From Begonia masoniana (Eukaryota; Streptophyta; Magnoliopsida; Cucurbitales; Begoniaceae): 64,000 bases of DNA. The stretch lies in assembly GCA_022432975.1 (NCBI GenBank), contig CM039505.1, forward strand, positions 22,885,338-22,949,337. Reading direction: 5' to 3'. The notes beneath the pieces were generated by a model that did not search any database, was not told where the DNA came from, and saw only the letters and a program-made list of their open reading frames with translations. Position 1 is the stretch's first letter. Each line of letters starts with the position of its first letter. The position numbers were made by a program, and so were the translations under genes. Below are positions 1-12,039 of this stretch, in pieces.

Positions 1-112
1 AAAATGGAAAACAAATTTCTCCTTCATTGGTGTGGCAGAGAGTTGGCTCCCAAGTCAGCACATGGAGAGACTTCTCCAAGTTTAGGGTGCTTGGCTCCTA
101 CTTCAAGCTTTC
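1..112. other. Flank left of the first retrotransposon
   Basis: Short unique stretch before the LTR terminus at 113. I recognise no coding or repeat feature. The five bases before the LTR (ctttc, 108-112) do not exactly match the five after the element (tcttc, 8459-8463), so a target duplication is not clear. Confidence 0.5.
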
Positions 113-500
113 TGTAACGACCCAAACCCCGTAGGGCCGTCACAGGACTTGACCTGACGTTGACTTTACTTTGACCTAAGCCTCGTATTTTCACGTAAAA
201 TTTTTCTTTTTACTTATCATACTACGATAAAAGGGACATAGACAAATGACCTGCCTCGATCGACCCCGAGTAGAATAACATTAACTTAAACATGACGGGC
301 ATAAGAGTCAGTCAACTTTAAAATCATCATACGAGGTAAAAATACTTTTTCGGAAAACGTCGACTCGGTTTTCAGGCCCTTAAAATTCTTTTAAAATACA
401 TGGGGATTGCCCGAAGATACGTTTAAAAAGTATCGTAAAAGGGTCGGGTCGAAACCTGATTTAAAAGGTTGAACTTAAAAAAAATGCACTTACTAATCAC

Positions 501-674
501 TGATCGATCGCGCCCAAGCCCGATCGATCGGGCCGGCTCGGGTTTCCCGACTAAAAACAACCCTAAACCACGATCGATCGCGCCAGAAGCCTGATCGATC
601 GGGCCAGCTCGGGTTTCCCGACTAAAAACGACCCAAGACCACGATGGATCGCACCGGGGGCACGATCGATTGTG
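501..674 (-). repeat. CGATCGATCG dyad cluster in 3' LTR (family A)
   Basis: Several copies of GATCGATCG palindromes within an approximately 75-bp repeating frame containing CTCGGGTTTCCCGACT. It lies a few hundred bases from the U5 end of the LTR and is repeated in the 5' LTR. Confidence 0.75.
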
Positions 675-1304
675 CGGGCAACTCCGGGGCGTACCTGCCG
701 CGCGCGCACACCGCACGTCCGCGCACGCCGCGCCCGGCCAGCGCGCATCAGCGCCTGGCCAGCACGCCCACCAGCGCCCTTCTTGCCTCCGTTTTCATAC
801 ATAGCCACATTTTTCACTTCCAATCGCCTACCCTTCACCCTAAACTTTCCATAAACATTCCCGACCACATTAAACACAAAATCCTTCAAAACGCGTAAAA
901 ATCCCGACTCAAAAACTTACCCGAACACTTGTTCAAAATCCATGAAAACAAACTGCATGGATCGCTCTAAAAACCGAGCGTATCCTTACAAATTTAAAAA
1001 CATCCAAACAATCCAGTATTTTCTCCAAAAAAAAGACTTCACATTTTAGACATTATACTACCACTTCATACACCTCAAAACTCTACTTTCATACGTTTTT
1101 CTTTCAAAATCATTCGATCCACATACGTAACATTTTCATACTTTCATCCATCACGTTTCTATACACATACACAAAACTTCCTAATCATTCCCAAACAAAA
1201 TAGACTCCTAACTCATACCAACCACGGTCGGAATCGCCCTAACAATGTTGCCGGGTTGCCGCCATGGTCGTACTCCTCCAACCAAAATCCTAGCATGCTT
1301 GTGA

Positions 1305-1367
1305 AACTCACCGTACCTGTTCTTCTTCACCTACATCACAGAACTCAAACTATAAACCTAATGCTTA
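1305..1367 (-). promoter_or_regulatory. Hairpin plus GATGTAGGTGA block (family A, 3' LTR)
   Basis: Sense strand TAAGC / ATTAG / GTTTA (1353-1367, one G:U pair), then GATGTAGGTGAAGAA and ACAGGTACGGTGAG. The 5' LTR copy at 6645-6717 has AAAGC / ATTAG / GCTTA. Confidence 0.65.
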
Positions 1368-1576
1368 GCAAGTAGTGACAATATGAATTTAAAACATTTA
1401 ACTTAACATATGAAGTTTTTATCGTTTCATCGCACATAATCATTTCGTTTTCGTTCTAGCATTTTCATCGTTTCGATCATTCATTCAGGTTTCATCGTAC
1501 GTAATCATTTCGTTTCCGTCATTCATTCATTTAATCATTTACCAATGGAGGGCGGATTAGTTTCTCCATCTCTAGA

Positions 1577-1755
1577 CGTTCCACAACTTCATCTGAAGGT
1601 TTAACCACTTCCTTCGGACATTATACATTTTTTGGACGTTCCACACTCTACATCTGAAGGGTGAACCACTTCCCTCAGACACTATACATTTTCTGTCCGT
1701 TCCACAATCTACATCTGAAGAGTGAACCACTTCCCTCAGACACTATACATTTTCA
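1577..1755 (-). repeat. About 60-bp tandem repeat in 3' LTR (family A)
   Basis: Three imperfect units each carry GACGTTCCACA-like, CATCTGAAG, GAACCACTTCC and ACTATACATTTT blocks on the plus strand. The same array is in the other LTR. Confidence 0.8.
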
Positions 1756-1880
1756 TTTTACATCGTTGTAGTTTCTACATTCAATCGTGAAAACATATGC
1801 TAAAACATTTTTGTACTTTTTCTAAAACAGGATGCATAAACTAAACACACATAAACATGCAAGCAAACCTAACGTTATGT

Positions 1881-1924
1881 GATGTAGGCCAAAAGGGAAA
1901 CACGTAAACATACACTACTTACCT
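1881..1924 (-). promoter_or_regulatory. Donor-like GGTAAGT / GGCCTACATC block (family A, 3' LTR)
   Basis: Sense strand CCAGGTAAGTAGTG then TTTTGGCCTACATCAC. Repeated at 7231-7275. Confidence 0.6.
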
Positions 1925-3104
1925 GGCGTCCTTAGCAATTTATCTCTATCCGAACAGTTAACCGTGGAACCTGAAAAACCTAAATATAAAAACGTTGCAT
2001 TAAAACTCACTCGGGTTAACTAAACTTTCATTTCCGTAAAAACATCTCAAGTGGAATCAATCCCTTATCGACGCCTCAAAACCTATTTCTTACGTCCATA
2101 ATAAATTCGGAGTTCAATTACTCATAAATTTAATCCAAAGCTGTTCAACTATTCATTCAGGCAATTCATCGAACACCTCACGTGCACATTTTCAAACACA
2201 AATTCCTCCCTAATCCGACATCCGATCCTTACAATTCAAACGCCTATACGTCACCCATAACGTCTATTTTAATATGCCATAGCTAATTTTCAAACCCTAC
2301 TTAGCGATCAAGCCCAATAATCCCAAATTCCAATATACATTAAAACAATATTTCGAAACACAAAAATCCAACCTTAAATCCATTCTCAAACTAAAAATCA
2401 TCAATAACTATTAATTTATCATCCATTGTCATCAATACGTCAAAAACTATCCATTTTGAATCAAAACCTAAATTTACACAAACTCTAATTCGATAAAACC
2501 TAACAAATAACAACCCTAACTCAAAAACAAAACGTGCCCAAGGCTTAGGGTTTACCTAGAGGATCGATTGAGGAAGAAAACCCGGAGAAGAAACGCCACG
2601 AAATCGCCGGCGTGAGAGATCTTGGTCGTGGAAGGGAGAAGCGCCAGAGAGAGGGAGAGGAGAGTGTTCTACGTGGGAGGAGAAAATGAGGGGGGGGGGG
2701 GTATTTTCCTTTTATTAAAATTTGACATTACTAATTACCTAATTGCCCTTTCAATTAACTTTCTACTTAATTCATTAATTAGTCTATCGATTCCGTTTCT
2801 CTGAAGTTTCCTTATTTATACAAATATTCCAATTTATTCATAGGGTTCTATCAAAACTCTCCGTTTGCAAAACGGACTTAATTTACTAATTTTTGCGAAT
2901 TAAAACGCTATAAGGCTAAAAATGGAAATTCTATCATTACTTTATCGATTTGGATTTCTAAAATTTTACTTATTCATCTAAAAAACCTCATAAATTCCTA
3001 AGGCTCTAATAAAACAATTCGCTCGAAAAACAGGCCTAATCACGAATTTACAAAAATGACCTAGAAGTCAGAAATCCCGAAAACCCGAAAACTCGGGTGT
3101 TACA

Positions 3105-3116
3105 TCTTCCCTCTTT
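3105..3116 (-). promoter_or_regulatory. Polypurine tract (family A)
   Basis: Minus strand AAAGAGGGAAGA lies directly against the TGTAACACCC start of the 3' LTR. This is the expected position and composition of the plus-strand priming tract. Confidence 0.8.
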
Positions 3117-4149
3117 AAATGAAATTTTGTCCTCAAAATTGTTGTTTAGTTAAACTTCTAATTACTCGCCCTCACATTGCCTACGTAACTATGTTTACAA
3201 TGCTAATCTCGGCTTCCTTGCGGTCTTACTGACATATCGGGCACATGACAATTTCCTCATCTCCAAAGTTCTAAATCCTTTTTAACCATGCACTTCCTAA
3301 CTCGTTCATTCGTACGTCCATTGATTCCAACTTAATCCCACGTCACTAAATTTCTCGAATCCCTCTAACTCAACCCCGACCTAGTTTTCTTCGAATTAAA
3401 TTCAATCAGTTTCCTACTTTTCTCATACCACATCTATCCATTTTCTTTCAAAGTATCCCCTAATTGTCTATACTTGTGTCTACTATGCTAAATTTATCTA
3501 ACTTTCACCTCAATCATCACCAATCACTATCAAATTTTTAAGTCTAAACTAATTCGTTAAACTATTCACCCATTTTACCTTACCTCGCATAGCCTCCATT
3601 TTCCTCATCCATGAGCTAAGAATTACCTGGTGGCATTTGGTCATCCCTCGCGGTATGAATCCTTTATATAAGCTAACATCCATGTCCTTGATCAACGATC
3701 TCCTAAAGACCTTATGTTCCTAGAGTTGGAATTTACGTTCCATACCTAAGCTCATCTATCCTAACCCTAGCTACTTACGAAATCGTCGGCCTTAACTTCG
3801 TTACATACAAGCCAAACCCTTGCAATTCTCCAACTTAACCTCATCCCTAATGCATTTGACCATCCTCCTCATTCAAAAGTTCATATGTTTCCTCAAATCT
3901 CACACCACTAAATACCTACGAACTAATCTCCAAATTCTAACATTCCCCTATTTATCTAACAGTCCTCTTTTGTTTTCTCAAGAATTTGGGTCATAAGTAT
4001 ACAACTCGATTCTTTACATCAAATCCTCTAACGGCTTCCTTGTTAGCAAACTTGTTGTAGGTAATTTAACACCCTCGGTTCTAATCTCCTCACCTTCCTA
4101 AGTCCTCCAGTATAATTCCAAACCCCATGCAAAACTCTCACACTATATC
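3117..4149 (-). other. Non-coding interior between gag and 3' LTR (family A)
   Basis: About 1 kb, AT-rich, with no supported reading frame and no pol similarity. On the minus strand at 4031-4060 it holds CTACAACAAGTTTGCTAACA, a motif that recurs in the interior of family C at about 34400 and 35400. Confidence 0.6.
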
Positions 4150-5274
4150 TCATAACATGTTTATCCTAGCATCTTTTATAATTAAAACAAACAAACGGAA
4201 TGTACCTGTAACTACGGTAGGCTGTTCTTCGTTATCTGCACTACTGAGGGAGGAGACCCTTAGCGATACTCTTGCGGGTCTCTTAATCCGTGTTGGGCAG
4301 TCTCTGGCAAGATGGCCTGTCCTATTGCAGACAAAACACTGCCTTTTAACCTTCTTCGGACAGTTCTTGGAGAGATGTCCTATCTCTTGACACTTGAAAC
4401 ACCTTCCTAGATTCTTCCTTGGGCAATCCGTAGAAATATGACCTTGCTCATTACAATTAAAACATCGGCCTAAACCTGCCTTGCACACCCCATCCTGGAA
4501 CTTCTTACATGTTGGGCATAGAGGGAATTGCGAGTAACCAGAGGCACCCTTTCCATTTCCTTGACTAATTTCCTCATCACCCGTCCTTTTTGTGCCCCTC
4601 GGTGGTTGTTGTTCTTCATCACTTTGTTGAGTCGTAAATTCTCTGAAAGGGTTCTTCAACGTTCCTCTTTGTCGTTGTAGTTTCATCTCAATATCATCCA
4701 TGTTCGGCACGTCATCGATGCCCGCAGTCTTTACTCCTTTCAGAATTTCTAACATTAAACCTTCCACAAACTGAAAAACTTTGTCCTCATCGCTGTCAAC
4801 CAAAGGACCTGCATAACGAGATAAAGACTCAAACCTTTGTACATACTCGGCCACTGTTCCCGTTTGACGTAGTTTGGAAAACTCTGCTCTCTTGTTGGTT
4901 CGGTGGGTGCGGTTAAAATACTTATTGTAGAATGTTGTCTTGAACTGTTCCCACGTCATAACCTTCGTATCCGTAGTGGCCATCACTGTATCCCACCAGA
5001 AAATGGCATCCTTATCCAAGTTAAATACTGCACAAGTTACCTTATCGGTTTCCTCCACCTTAGCATAAGCAAACATGCTCTCGATCTTGCGGATCCACCC
5101 CTCGGCCCAAGTGGGATCCACAGACTGTCCATCGAATGTCGAGGGCCTAAGCCGTCTAAACCTTTCTCCACCTTGGTCCTGAGAATCATTGCCTTGTCCA
5201 TTTCGATTTAGCAAAACCCTTATCTATTCTGACTGTTGGCGTAATATGTCCATAAACTGACTATTGAGATCCAT
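4150..5274 (-). pseudogene. gag: Retrotransposon Gag with three zinc knuckles, family A
   Basis: Structural Gag protein (capsid plus nucleocapsid), expected to form the cytoplasmic particle and bind element RNA. The likely ATG is at 5272-5274. The frame meets a TAG at codon 17 (5224-5226) and is then open to the stop near 4150, about 350 residues. The central part is a Ty3/gypsy gag domain (WAEGWIRKIESMF, FWWDTV, TTFYNKYFNRT, EYVQRFESLSRYA). The C-terminal part has three CX2CX4HX4C knuckles: CFNCNEQGHISTDC, CFKCQEIGHLSKNC and CFVCNRTGHLARDC. Chromoviral Gag usually has one knuckle, as in the family E copy here. No protease follows the stop. The early TAG makes this copy probably defective unless it is read through or translation starts downstream. 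Confidence 0.85.
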
Positions 5275-5446
5275 TCAAGGTTGCTTAAGTACCCACGGCC
5301 TTTTCTTGCACCTAGACATGTTAGAAAACACAAAATACTATAAACATCTATAGATCATTACTTAAACTTAAACACTTACAGTTGGCGAAGCACTTCCATG
5401 GGGCGGGTGGCATTGTTAGGTAATCAACTGAACGATTGTGACCACG

Positions 5447-5460
5447 TGGCTTTGATACCA
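5447..5460 (-). promoter_or_regulatory. Primer-binding site (family A)
   Basis: Minus strand reads TGGTATCAAAGCCA, four bases after the 5' LTR end. It is close to the plant initiator tRNA-Met site TGGTATCAGAGCC, with one G-to-A difference. It fixes the direction of the element. Confidence 0.85.
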
Positions 5461-5852
5461 TAACTGTAACGACCCAAACCTCGTAGGGCTGTCACAGGAC
5501 TTGACCTGACGTTGACTTTACTTTGACCTAAGCCCTCGTATTTTCACGTAAAATTTTTCTTTTTACTTATCATACTACGATAAAAGGGACATAGACAAAT
5601 GACCTGCCTCGATCGACCCCAAGTAGAATAACATTAACTTAAACATGACGGGCATAAGAGTCGTCAACCTTAAAATCATCATATGAGGTAAAAATACTTT
5701 TTCGAAAAACGTCGGCTCAGTTTTCGGGCCCTTAAAATTCTTTTAAAATACATGGGGATCGCTCGAAGATACATTTAAAAAGTATCGTAAAAGGGTCGGG
5801 TCGAAACCTGATTTAAAAGGTCGAACTTTAAAAAAATGCACTTACTAATCAC

Positions 5853-6025
5853 GATCGATCGCGCCCAAGCCCGATCGATCGGGCCGGCTCGGGTTTCTCG
5901 ACTAAAAACAACCCTAAACCATGATCGATCGCCCCAGAAGCCCGATCGATCGGGCCAGCTCGGGTTTCCCGACTGAAAACGACCCAAGACCATGATGGAT
6001 CGCACCGGGGGCACGATCGATCGTG
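5853..6025 (-). repeat. CGATCGATCG dyad cluster in 5' LTR (family A)
   Basis: Counterpart of 501-674 with the same palindromic cores. It is also recognisable, degraded, at about 61020-61120 in the right arm. Confidence 0.75.
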
Positions 6026-6916
6026 CGGGAAACTCCGGGGCGTGCCTGCCTCGCGCGCACACCGCGCGCCCGCGCACGCTGCGCCCGGCCAGCGCGCATC
6101 AGCGCCTGGCCAGCACGCCCACCAGCGCCCTTCTTGCCTCCTTTTTCATACATAGCCACATTTTTCACTTCCAATCGCCTACCCTTCACCCTAAACTTTC
6201 CATAAATATTACCGAGCACATTAAACACAAAATCCTTCAAAACCCGTATAAATCCCGACTCAAAAACTTACCCGAACACTTGTTCAAAATCCATGAAAAC
6301 AAACTGCATTGATCGCTCTAAAAACGAGCGTATCCTTACAAATTTAAAAACATACAAACAATCCAGTATTTTCTCCAAAATAAAGACTTCACATTTTAGA
6401 CGTTGTACTACCACTTCATACACCTCAAAACTCTACTTTCATACATTTTTCTATCAAAATCATTCGATCCACATACGTAACATTTTCATACTTTCATCCA
6501 TCACGTTTCTATACACATACACAAAACTTCCTAATCATTCCCAAACAAAATAGACTCCTAACTCATACCAACCACGGTCAGAATCGCCCTAACAATGTTG
6601 CCGGGTCTCCGCCATGGTCGTACTCCTCCAACCGAAATCCTAGCATGCTCGTGAAACTCACCGTACCTGTTTTTTTTCACCTACATTACAGAACTCAAAC
6701 TATAAGCCTAATGCTTTGCAAGTAGTGACAATATGAATTTAAAACATTTAACTTAACATATGCAGTTTCTATCGTTTCATCGTACATAATCATTTCATTT
6801 TCGTTCTAGCATTTTCATCGTTTCGATCATTCATTCATGTTTCATTGTACGTAATCATTTCGTTTCCGTCATTCATTCATTTAATCCTCTACCAATGGAG
6901 GGCGGATTAGTTTCTC

Positions 6917-7106
6917 CATCTCTAGACGTTCCACAACTTCATCTGAAGGTTGAACCACTTCCTTCGGACACTATACATTTTCTGGACGTTCCACACTCTA
7001 CATCTGAAGAGGTGAACCACTTCCCTCAGACACTATACATTTTCTGGACGTTCCACAATCTACATCTGAAGGGTGAACCACTTCCCTCAGACACTATACA
7101 TTTTCG
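6917..7106 (-). repeat. About 60-bp tandem repeat in 5' LTR (family A)
   Basis: Same three-unit array as at 1577-1755. An apparent open frame across it (6895-7122) is produced by the repeat and is not taken as a gene. Confidence 0.8.
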
Positions 7107-8040
7107 TTTTACATCGTTGTAGTTTCTACATTCAATCATGAAAACATATGCTAAAACATTTTTGTACTTTTTCTAAAACAGGATGCATAAACTAAACATA
7201 CATAAATATGCAAGCAAACCTAACGTTTTGTGATGTAGGCCAAAAGGGTAACACGTAAACATACTCTACTTACCTGGCGTCCTTAGCAATTTATCTCTAT
7301 CCGAACAGTTAACCGTGGAACCTGAAAAACCTAAATATAAAAACGTTGCATTAGAACTCACTCGGGTTAACTAAACTTTCATTTCCGTAAAAATATCTCA
7401 AGTGGAATCAATCCCTTATCGACGCCTCAAAACCTATTTCTTACGTCCATAATAAATTCGGAGTTCAATTACTCATAAATTTAATCCAAAGCTATTCAAC
7501 TATTCATTCAGGCAATTCATCGAACACCTCACGTGCACATTTTCAAACACAAATTCCTCTCGAATCCGACATCCGATCCTTACAATTCAAACGCCTATAC
7601 GTCACCCATAACGTCTATTTTAATATGCCATAGATAATTTTCAAACCCCACTTAGCGATCAAGCCCAATAATCCCAAATTCCAATATACATTAAAACAAT
7701 ATTTCGAAACACAAAAATCCAACCTTAAATCCATTATCAATCTAAAAATCATCAATAACTATTAGTTTATCATCCATCGTCATCAATACGTCAAAAACTA
7801 TTCATTTTGAATCAAAACCTAAATTTACACAAACCCTAATTAGATAAAACCTAACGAATAACAACCCTAACTCAAAAACAAAACGTGCCCAAGGCTTAGG
7901 GTTTACCTAGAGGATCGATTGAGGAAGAAAACCCGGAGAAGAAACGCCACGAAATCGCCGGCGTGAGAGATCTTGGTCGTGGAAGGGAGAAGCGCCGGAG
8001 AGAGGGAGAGGAGAGTGCTCTACGTGGGAGGAGAAAATGA

Positions 8041-8110
8041 GGGGGGGGGGGGGGGGTATTTTCCTTTTATTAAAATTTGACATTACTAATTACCTAATTG
8101 CCCTTTCAAT
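8041..8110 (-). promoter_or_regulatory. Putative LTR core promoter (family A)
   Basis: On the minus strand a GGGCAATTAGGTAATTA block is followed by TTTTAATAAAAGG, a TATA-like stretch, and then a C-run of about 16. A CT-rich leader follows at 7920-8030. The same block order occurs in families B, C and D. The promoter role is inferred from position and conservation only. Confidence 0.4.
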
Positions 8111-8458
8111 TAACTTTCTACTTAATTCATTAATTAGTCTATCGATTCCGTTTCTCTGAAATTTCCTTATTTATCTAAATATTCCAATTTATTCATAGGG
8201 TTCTATCAAAATCTCCGTTTGCAAAACGGACTTAATTTACTAATTTTTGCGAATTAAAACGCTATAGGGCTAAAAATGAAAACTCTATCGTTACTTTATC
8301 GATTTGGATTTCTAAAATTTTACTTATTCATCTAAAAATCCTCATAAATTCCTAAGGCTCTAATAAAACAATTCGCTCGAAAAACGGGCCTAATCACGAA
8401 TTTACAAAAATGACCTAGAAGTCAAAAATCCCGAAAACCCGAAAACCCGGGTGTTACA

Positions 8459-10326
8459 TCTTCAAAATAGTCGTCTCCTGCAAAAAGAAAAAACTTGTCA
8501 GAAAGAGGGTCGGTCGAGGACACGACCTAGGCTTGAGATTGTGTCATTGGCCACTTTGGCATATCACAAACGCTAAAATTATATATCATGCAAATGTTTT
8601 TGTAAATGAATCAAAAGTTTTTAGAAAATCTCTTATAACTTTTACATACAACTAATTATTGTTGTCAGTCATAACAATATTATTTTTTTAACTCCATTCA
8701 AATATAGATTCATAACTTCTTTACATTGCGGTTAAGTACATATTTGTTAAGTTCCACCGATGTTGTAAATCAATCCCAATATTTTTTTTTTTCCAATTTT
8801 CATCAACATTTCTTAAATAAGTCATACGTAGCTTGTGGAAAATTAATATTATAAGCTATAATAATTAATTTTGAAATCGAATCAACTAAAATATTCACCA
8901 TCTTGTACAATCAAATTAATAATATGCACACAACAACAGACATGAAAATACAATACTAATGGCAATGTAATATAATGAATTAAGGATCTCTAAACAATAT
9001 CATTATTAGAGGCATCATCGGAAATCAAATATAGATAATATAATCCAAATATTAAGTTCATTTAGAATTGTGTTTCTCTTTCCATTACTCCATTCAATCA
9101 TGACACAAGAAATTAAAAGATTACATAAACTCTATTTTTTACCAATATAATATGCACTTGATTAGTTTTTGGTGAGGAAAGCCCAAAAGTTCACATAATG
9201 ATTAAAAGAAGATATAATGCGATAAGTAAAACAATAATATATCATGATCTAAACATGCAAATTCAGTTCATTTAATTTCATACATGGTCCAATAAAGATA
9301 AATCCTCACCAGAGAGTAAAGAAACACTCAAGACAATAACAAAAAAAAGACATGACAGGGAAGCTTTCGAATAACCACAACTAACTGCTCTCATCCGTAT
9401 CTAGAAATGGTGGAGGTCGTTTGGGATGAGTGACTAAGTCAATAGGAAACTTATACTAAATGCAATGTATGAAAAACTTGTTTTAACTTTCATATCAAAA
9501 CATGATTAGTCACAAATGATTTTCAAACGTCATTCCAAAGAAAACTCATTTCTATCATTTTAAAAAAACATACTCTACGAGCCACCGATATGGAAATAAT
9601 CAAAACGTTGTTCTATGCATAGAAAACTCTATTAAAATAAGTCATCATCGTACTTTTCATTTTAAAATCACCACAGTGAAAAAGGACGGTCACACAATGA
9701 CTCCTCTTGCACACTAAAACAGAAAGACAGTAATCAGAAGACCAGGCAACACCTCATGTGTTCAAACTTAGTAATAAGAATTGACGGTGATCTAAAGATC
9801 TAGCGACATCCCAAGAGTTGTGATCCGAACATCATGCTGCATCTCATGAGTTTGAACGAAGTAATAAGAAGTGACGGTGATATGAAGATCCAACGACACC
9901 ACAAGAATTGTCGTCGATTTCTAAGACTAGGCCGACATCACTCGTAAAATCATAATCAATAAAAGACACCTTGATCAAGTTTAGGGATTTGAAACACAAG
10001 GATGCGTCATCACTGCCCTATTACCCATTTTTAGTAAAGTGCAAAAAAATTATTTTCATGCAGTAGAAGATGTGTTGAATAGTCTCGTGATGCTTTGACA
10101 TGAAAATGCACAAAACATCAAGAAGATTCATCCTTCAGTATCTGTATATCACAATAGAAACGAAATACCATGCATCCCATGGTAAATATGTAAAACATAC
10201 ATACATATACATAAAAAAAAAACTGACGTGTTGGCAACCTAGGCTCCTTCAGGTTTTTCACAAGTGACAACTCACCAAAAATAAAGTTTTGAAAGTTGTG
10301 CAATGCAATGCAAAAACCATAAAGTC
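8459..10326. other. AT-rich interval without recognised gene
   Basis: About 1.9 kb between the family A element and the copia-associated region. I see no domain, RNA gene or terminal repeat. Short frames here, such as 10118-10339, are low-complexity and unsupported. The interval recurs, noisier, at about 56545-58422. Confidence 0.5.
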
Positions 10327-10409
10327 TCAACCTCGACAACGATTACTCTTCTTGCCAACTGGAGCTACAACCTCAGATGCCGACACGAAATTCACAAACT
10401 CTTCTGCGC
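10327..10409 (-). CDS. Possible last exon of a host gene (26 codons)
   Basis: On the minus strand a pyrimidine-rich tract ending TTTTACTTTGTTTTAG resembles a 3' splice site. It is followed by 83 bp with an open frame, 2 nt plus 26 codons, that ends in TGA and encodes AEEFVNFVSASEVVAPVGKK followed by SNRCRG. The composition looks more protein-like than surrounding DNA. No family is recognised and no upstream exon is identified, because the copia LTR lies just upstream. The frame is disrupted in the noisier right-arm copy. This is an inference from one splice-like site and one short frame. Confidence 0.25.
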
Positions 10410-10906
10410 CTAAAACAAAGTAAAAGTCATGACTATCCCCTTTCAAACACCAAGGGAAACATAGATTAGTCATATACTGAGACTAAGAACCAAAACTAAA
10501 AGCACTATAAACTGGCCGCGAACTACAAGCGGTCGACCGAATCCAACGTAGGTCGATCGTTCTTGGCAAAGATCGACCCTTGTTCCTCTTAGGTTTCCAC
10601 CATGGGTTGACCACCGACCCTAGCGATCAACACTTGAGGGAGGGCATACACCTTGACTGTTGAAAAACCAAACGAGAAATTGAAAAAGAAAACGAGAAAA
10701 TAATATACACCAAGATTTACTTGGGAACCCTAGAAGGTAAAAAACTACGGGCATAAGAGCAAAATCACTAATCAAAATTGGTGCAATGAATTTTGCCACT
10801 CAAACATATATTTATAAATGACTGAAACCCTAATCAAATTGAGATCCCTAACATGGGCCGAAACTGGCCTGGCACAATTAGAATTTGAGTCACACAGAAT
10901 CTAACA
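10410..10906 (-). repeat. Ty1/copia 3' LTR, distal end not defined
   Basis: Minus strand begins TGTTAGATTCTGTGTGACTC directly after a polypurine-like AAGGTGGAGATT (10907-10919). A TATA-like TTTATAAATATAT lies at about 10804-10816. The LTR end is not certain because no second LTR copy was found to align, so the lower boundary given is only the edge of the candidate exon. Confidence 0.5.
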
Positions 10907-10919
10907 ATCTCCACCTTGA

Positions 10920-11609
10920 CACGAATTCTACTATATGAAATATATCTCCAGAACTTCAATCTAAAAAATAACCCATTCTTACACAAAAGCCCCTAAGGGT
11001 GTAATCAACAGCTAATATCAACCAAGATCAAACAATGCTTGAACTTGATTGCAGGCAATGCCTTCATCATATCAGCAGGATTATCATGAGTACTAATTTT
11101 ACTCACAACAAAATCACCACGAGCAACCACTTTGCGAACAAAATGATAACGAATATCAATGTGTTTCGTCTTCTCTTGAAACATCTGATCTTTAGTGACA
11201 AAGATAGCACTCTGATTATCGCAAACACTATGGCAATATGTAAATCTTCACTGAGCTCACAAAACAACCCTTTCAACCATATGACTTCCTTACATGCTTC
11301 AGTAATATCCATATACTATGCCCCTATAGTAGACAATGCAACTGTATTCTGTAAGAGATCTTCTCTTATCAAGGTCTCTAGAATAGTAAGAATCAACATA
11401 CTCAATTATTAGGTCCTTAGTTCTTCTAAACTGAAGACAGACATCACTAGATAAATACCTAACAAACCATTGAACAACTTTCCAGGGTTCCTTTCCCAGA
11501 TTTGACATGTACCTACTAACCACATTTACTGTGTAAGATAAATCTAGATGCGTGCAAACCATAGCATATATGAAAGATCCCATTGCACTAGAATACGGAA
11601 CTTGTGACA
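10920..11609 (-). pseudogene. Copia RNase H region, fragment
   Basis: Minus-strand translation gives copia landmarks such as GSFIYAMVCTHLDLSYTVNV and VSRYMSN, then an EACKEVIWLKGL segment typical of the copia RNase H. The frame is broken by stops and shifts. The 5' part is separated from the reverse transcriptase by the family B solo LTR. Confidence 0.75.
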
Positions 11610-12015
11610 TGTAACGACCCTTACACTATTCCCTTAACTCCCCGTATAAAATTTTTCTTCTTTTTTTTTTTTTTTTTTTTGCAACCTAAGTAAACCCTAT
11701 AACGTTAAAGCGGAAATTTAAATCGTTGATAGAATGAAAACCATTAAAAACCATTTAAGAAAACATAAAGAAAACATTTAAATAACAACCATTAATCAAT
11801 AGAGGAAATCGGCCAAGCAAAATCGAGGGCAAAAACGTCAAGGCTCGAGAAAACAAGGGGCGCTCGATCGGCCCCTCAATGGGCGATCAATCGCCCCCTT
11901 CACAACCGATCGATCGACTGAAGACAGCCGATCGATCGGCTCACGTTCTGCTTTCAGAACACGTAACCCGACCTGCAAACCGATCGTACACTCCTCTTCC
12001 TGCGTACTATCGCCA

Positions 12016-12039
12016 AACTCTCTGGAAAACCAGAGAGTT
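12016..12039. repeat. Perfect 10-bp hairpin in family B LTR
   Basis: AACTCTCTGG, loop AAAA, CCAGAGAGTT. A longer version with the same CTCTCTGG core occurs in family D at 32873-32902. Confidence 0.85.

Larger units (their letters stand above)
113..3104 (-). repeat. 3' LTR of family A element
   Basis: Pairs with 5465-8458 along its whole length. In minus-strand order it carries TGTAACACCC, the dyad box near 2860-2882, an 11-G run at about 2690-2700 (plus strand) before the leader, the GGTAAGT/GGCCTACAYC block (1881-1924), a 60-bp tandem repeat (1577-1755), the hairpin/GTAGGTGA block (1305-1367), a CGATCGATCG dyad cluster (about 501-674) and the terminal GTTACA. Confidence 0.9.
113..8458 (-). 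mobile_element. Gag-only LTR retrotransposon, TR-GAG-like (family A)
   Basis: Two direct repeats of 2992 and 2994 bp (113-3104 and 5465-8458) flank a 2360-bp interior. Read on the minus strand each repeat starts TGTAACACCC and ends GGTCGTTACA. The interior has, in minus-strand order, an initiator-Met-like primer site, one gag frame, about 1 kb of non-coding DNA and a polypurine tract touching the 3' LTR. No protease, reverse transcriptase or integrase is visible. This is the structure of terminal-repeat retrotransposons with only a GAG domain, which depend on an autonomous partner. The gag resembles that of the chromovirus in this window, so a Tekay-type helper is a reasonable inference. The two LTRs look very similar by eye with scattered substitutions and small indels. 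Confidence 0.88.
5465..8458 (-). repeat. 5' LTR of family A element
   Basis: The partner of 113-3104, next to the primer-binding site. It is repeated once more in the right arm at about 58424-61496. It carries the same internal landmarks: dyad box about 8213-8235, G-run from 8041, donor-like block 7231-7275, tandem repeat 6917-7106, hairpin block 6645-6717 and CGATCGATCG cluster 5853-6025. Confidence 0.9.

Noticed and set aside
563..898. Arg/Ala-rich frames in the family A LTR (also near 5992-6312 and 60846-61157)
   Set aside because: GC-rich dyad region of the LTR, frames on both strands, no conserved domain.
108..8463. Target-site duplication for the family A element
   Set aside because: The flanking 5-mers ctttc and tcttc differ, so I do not claim one.
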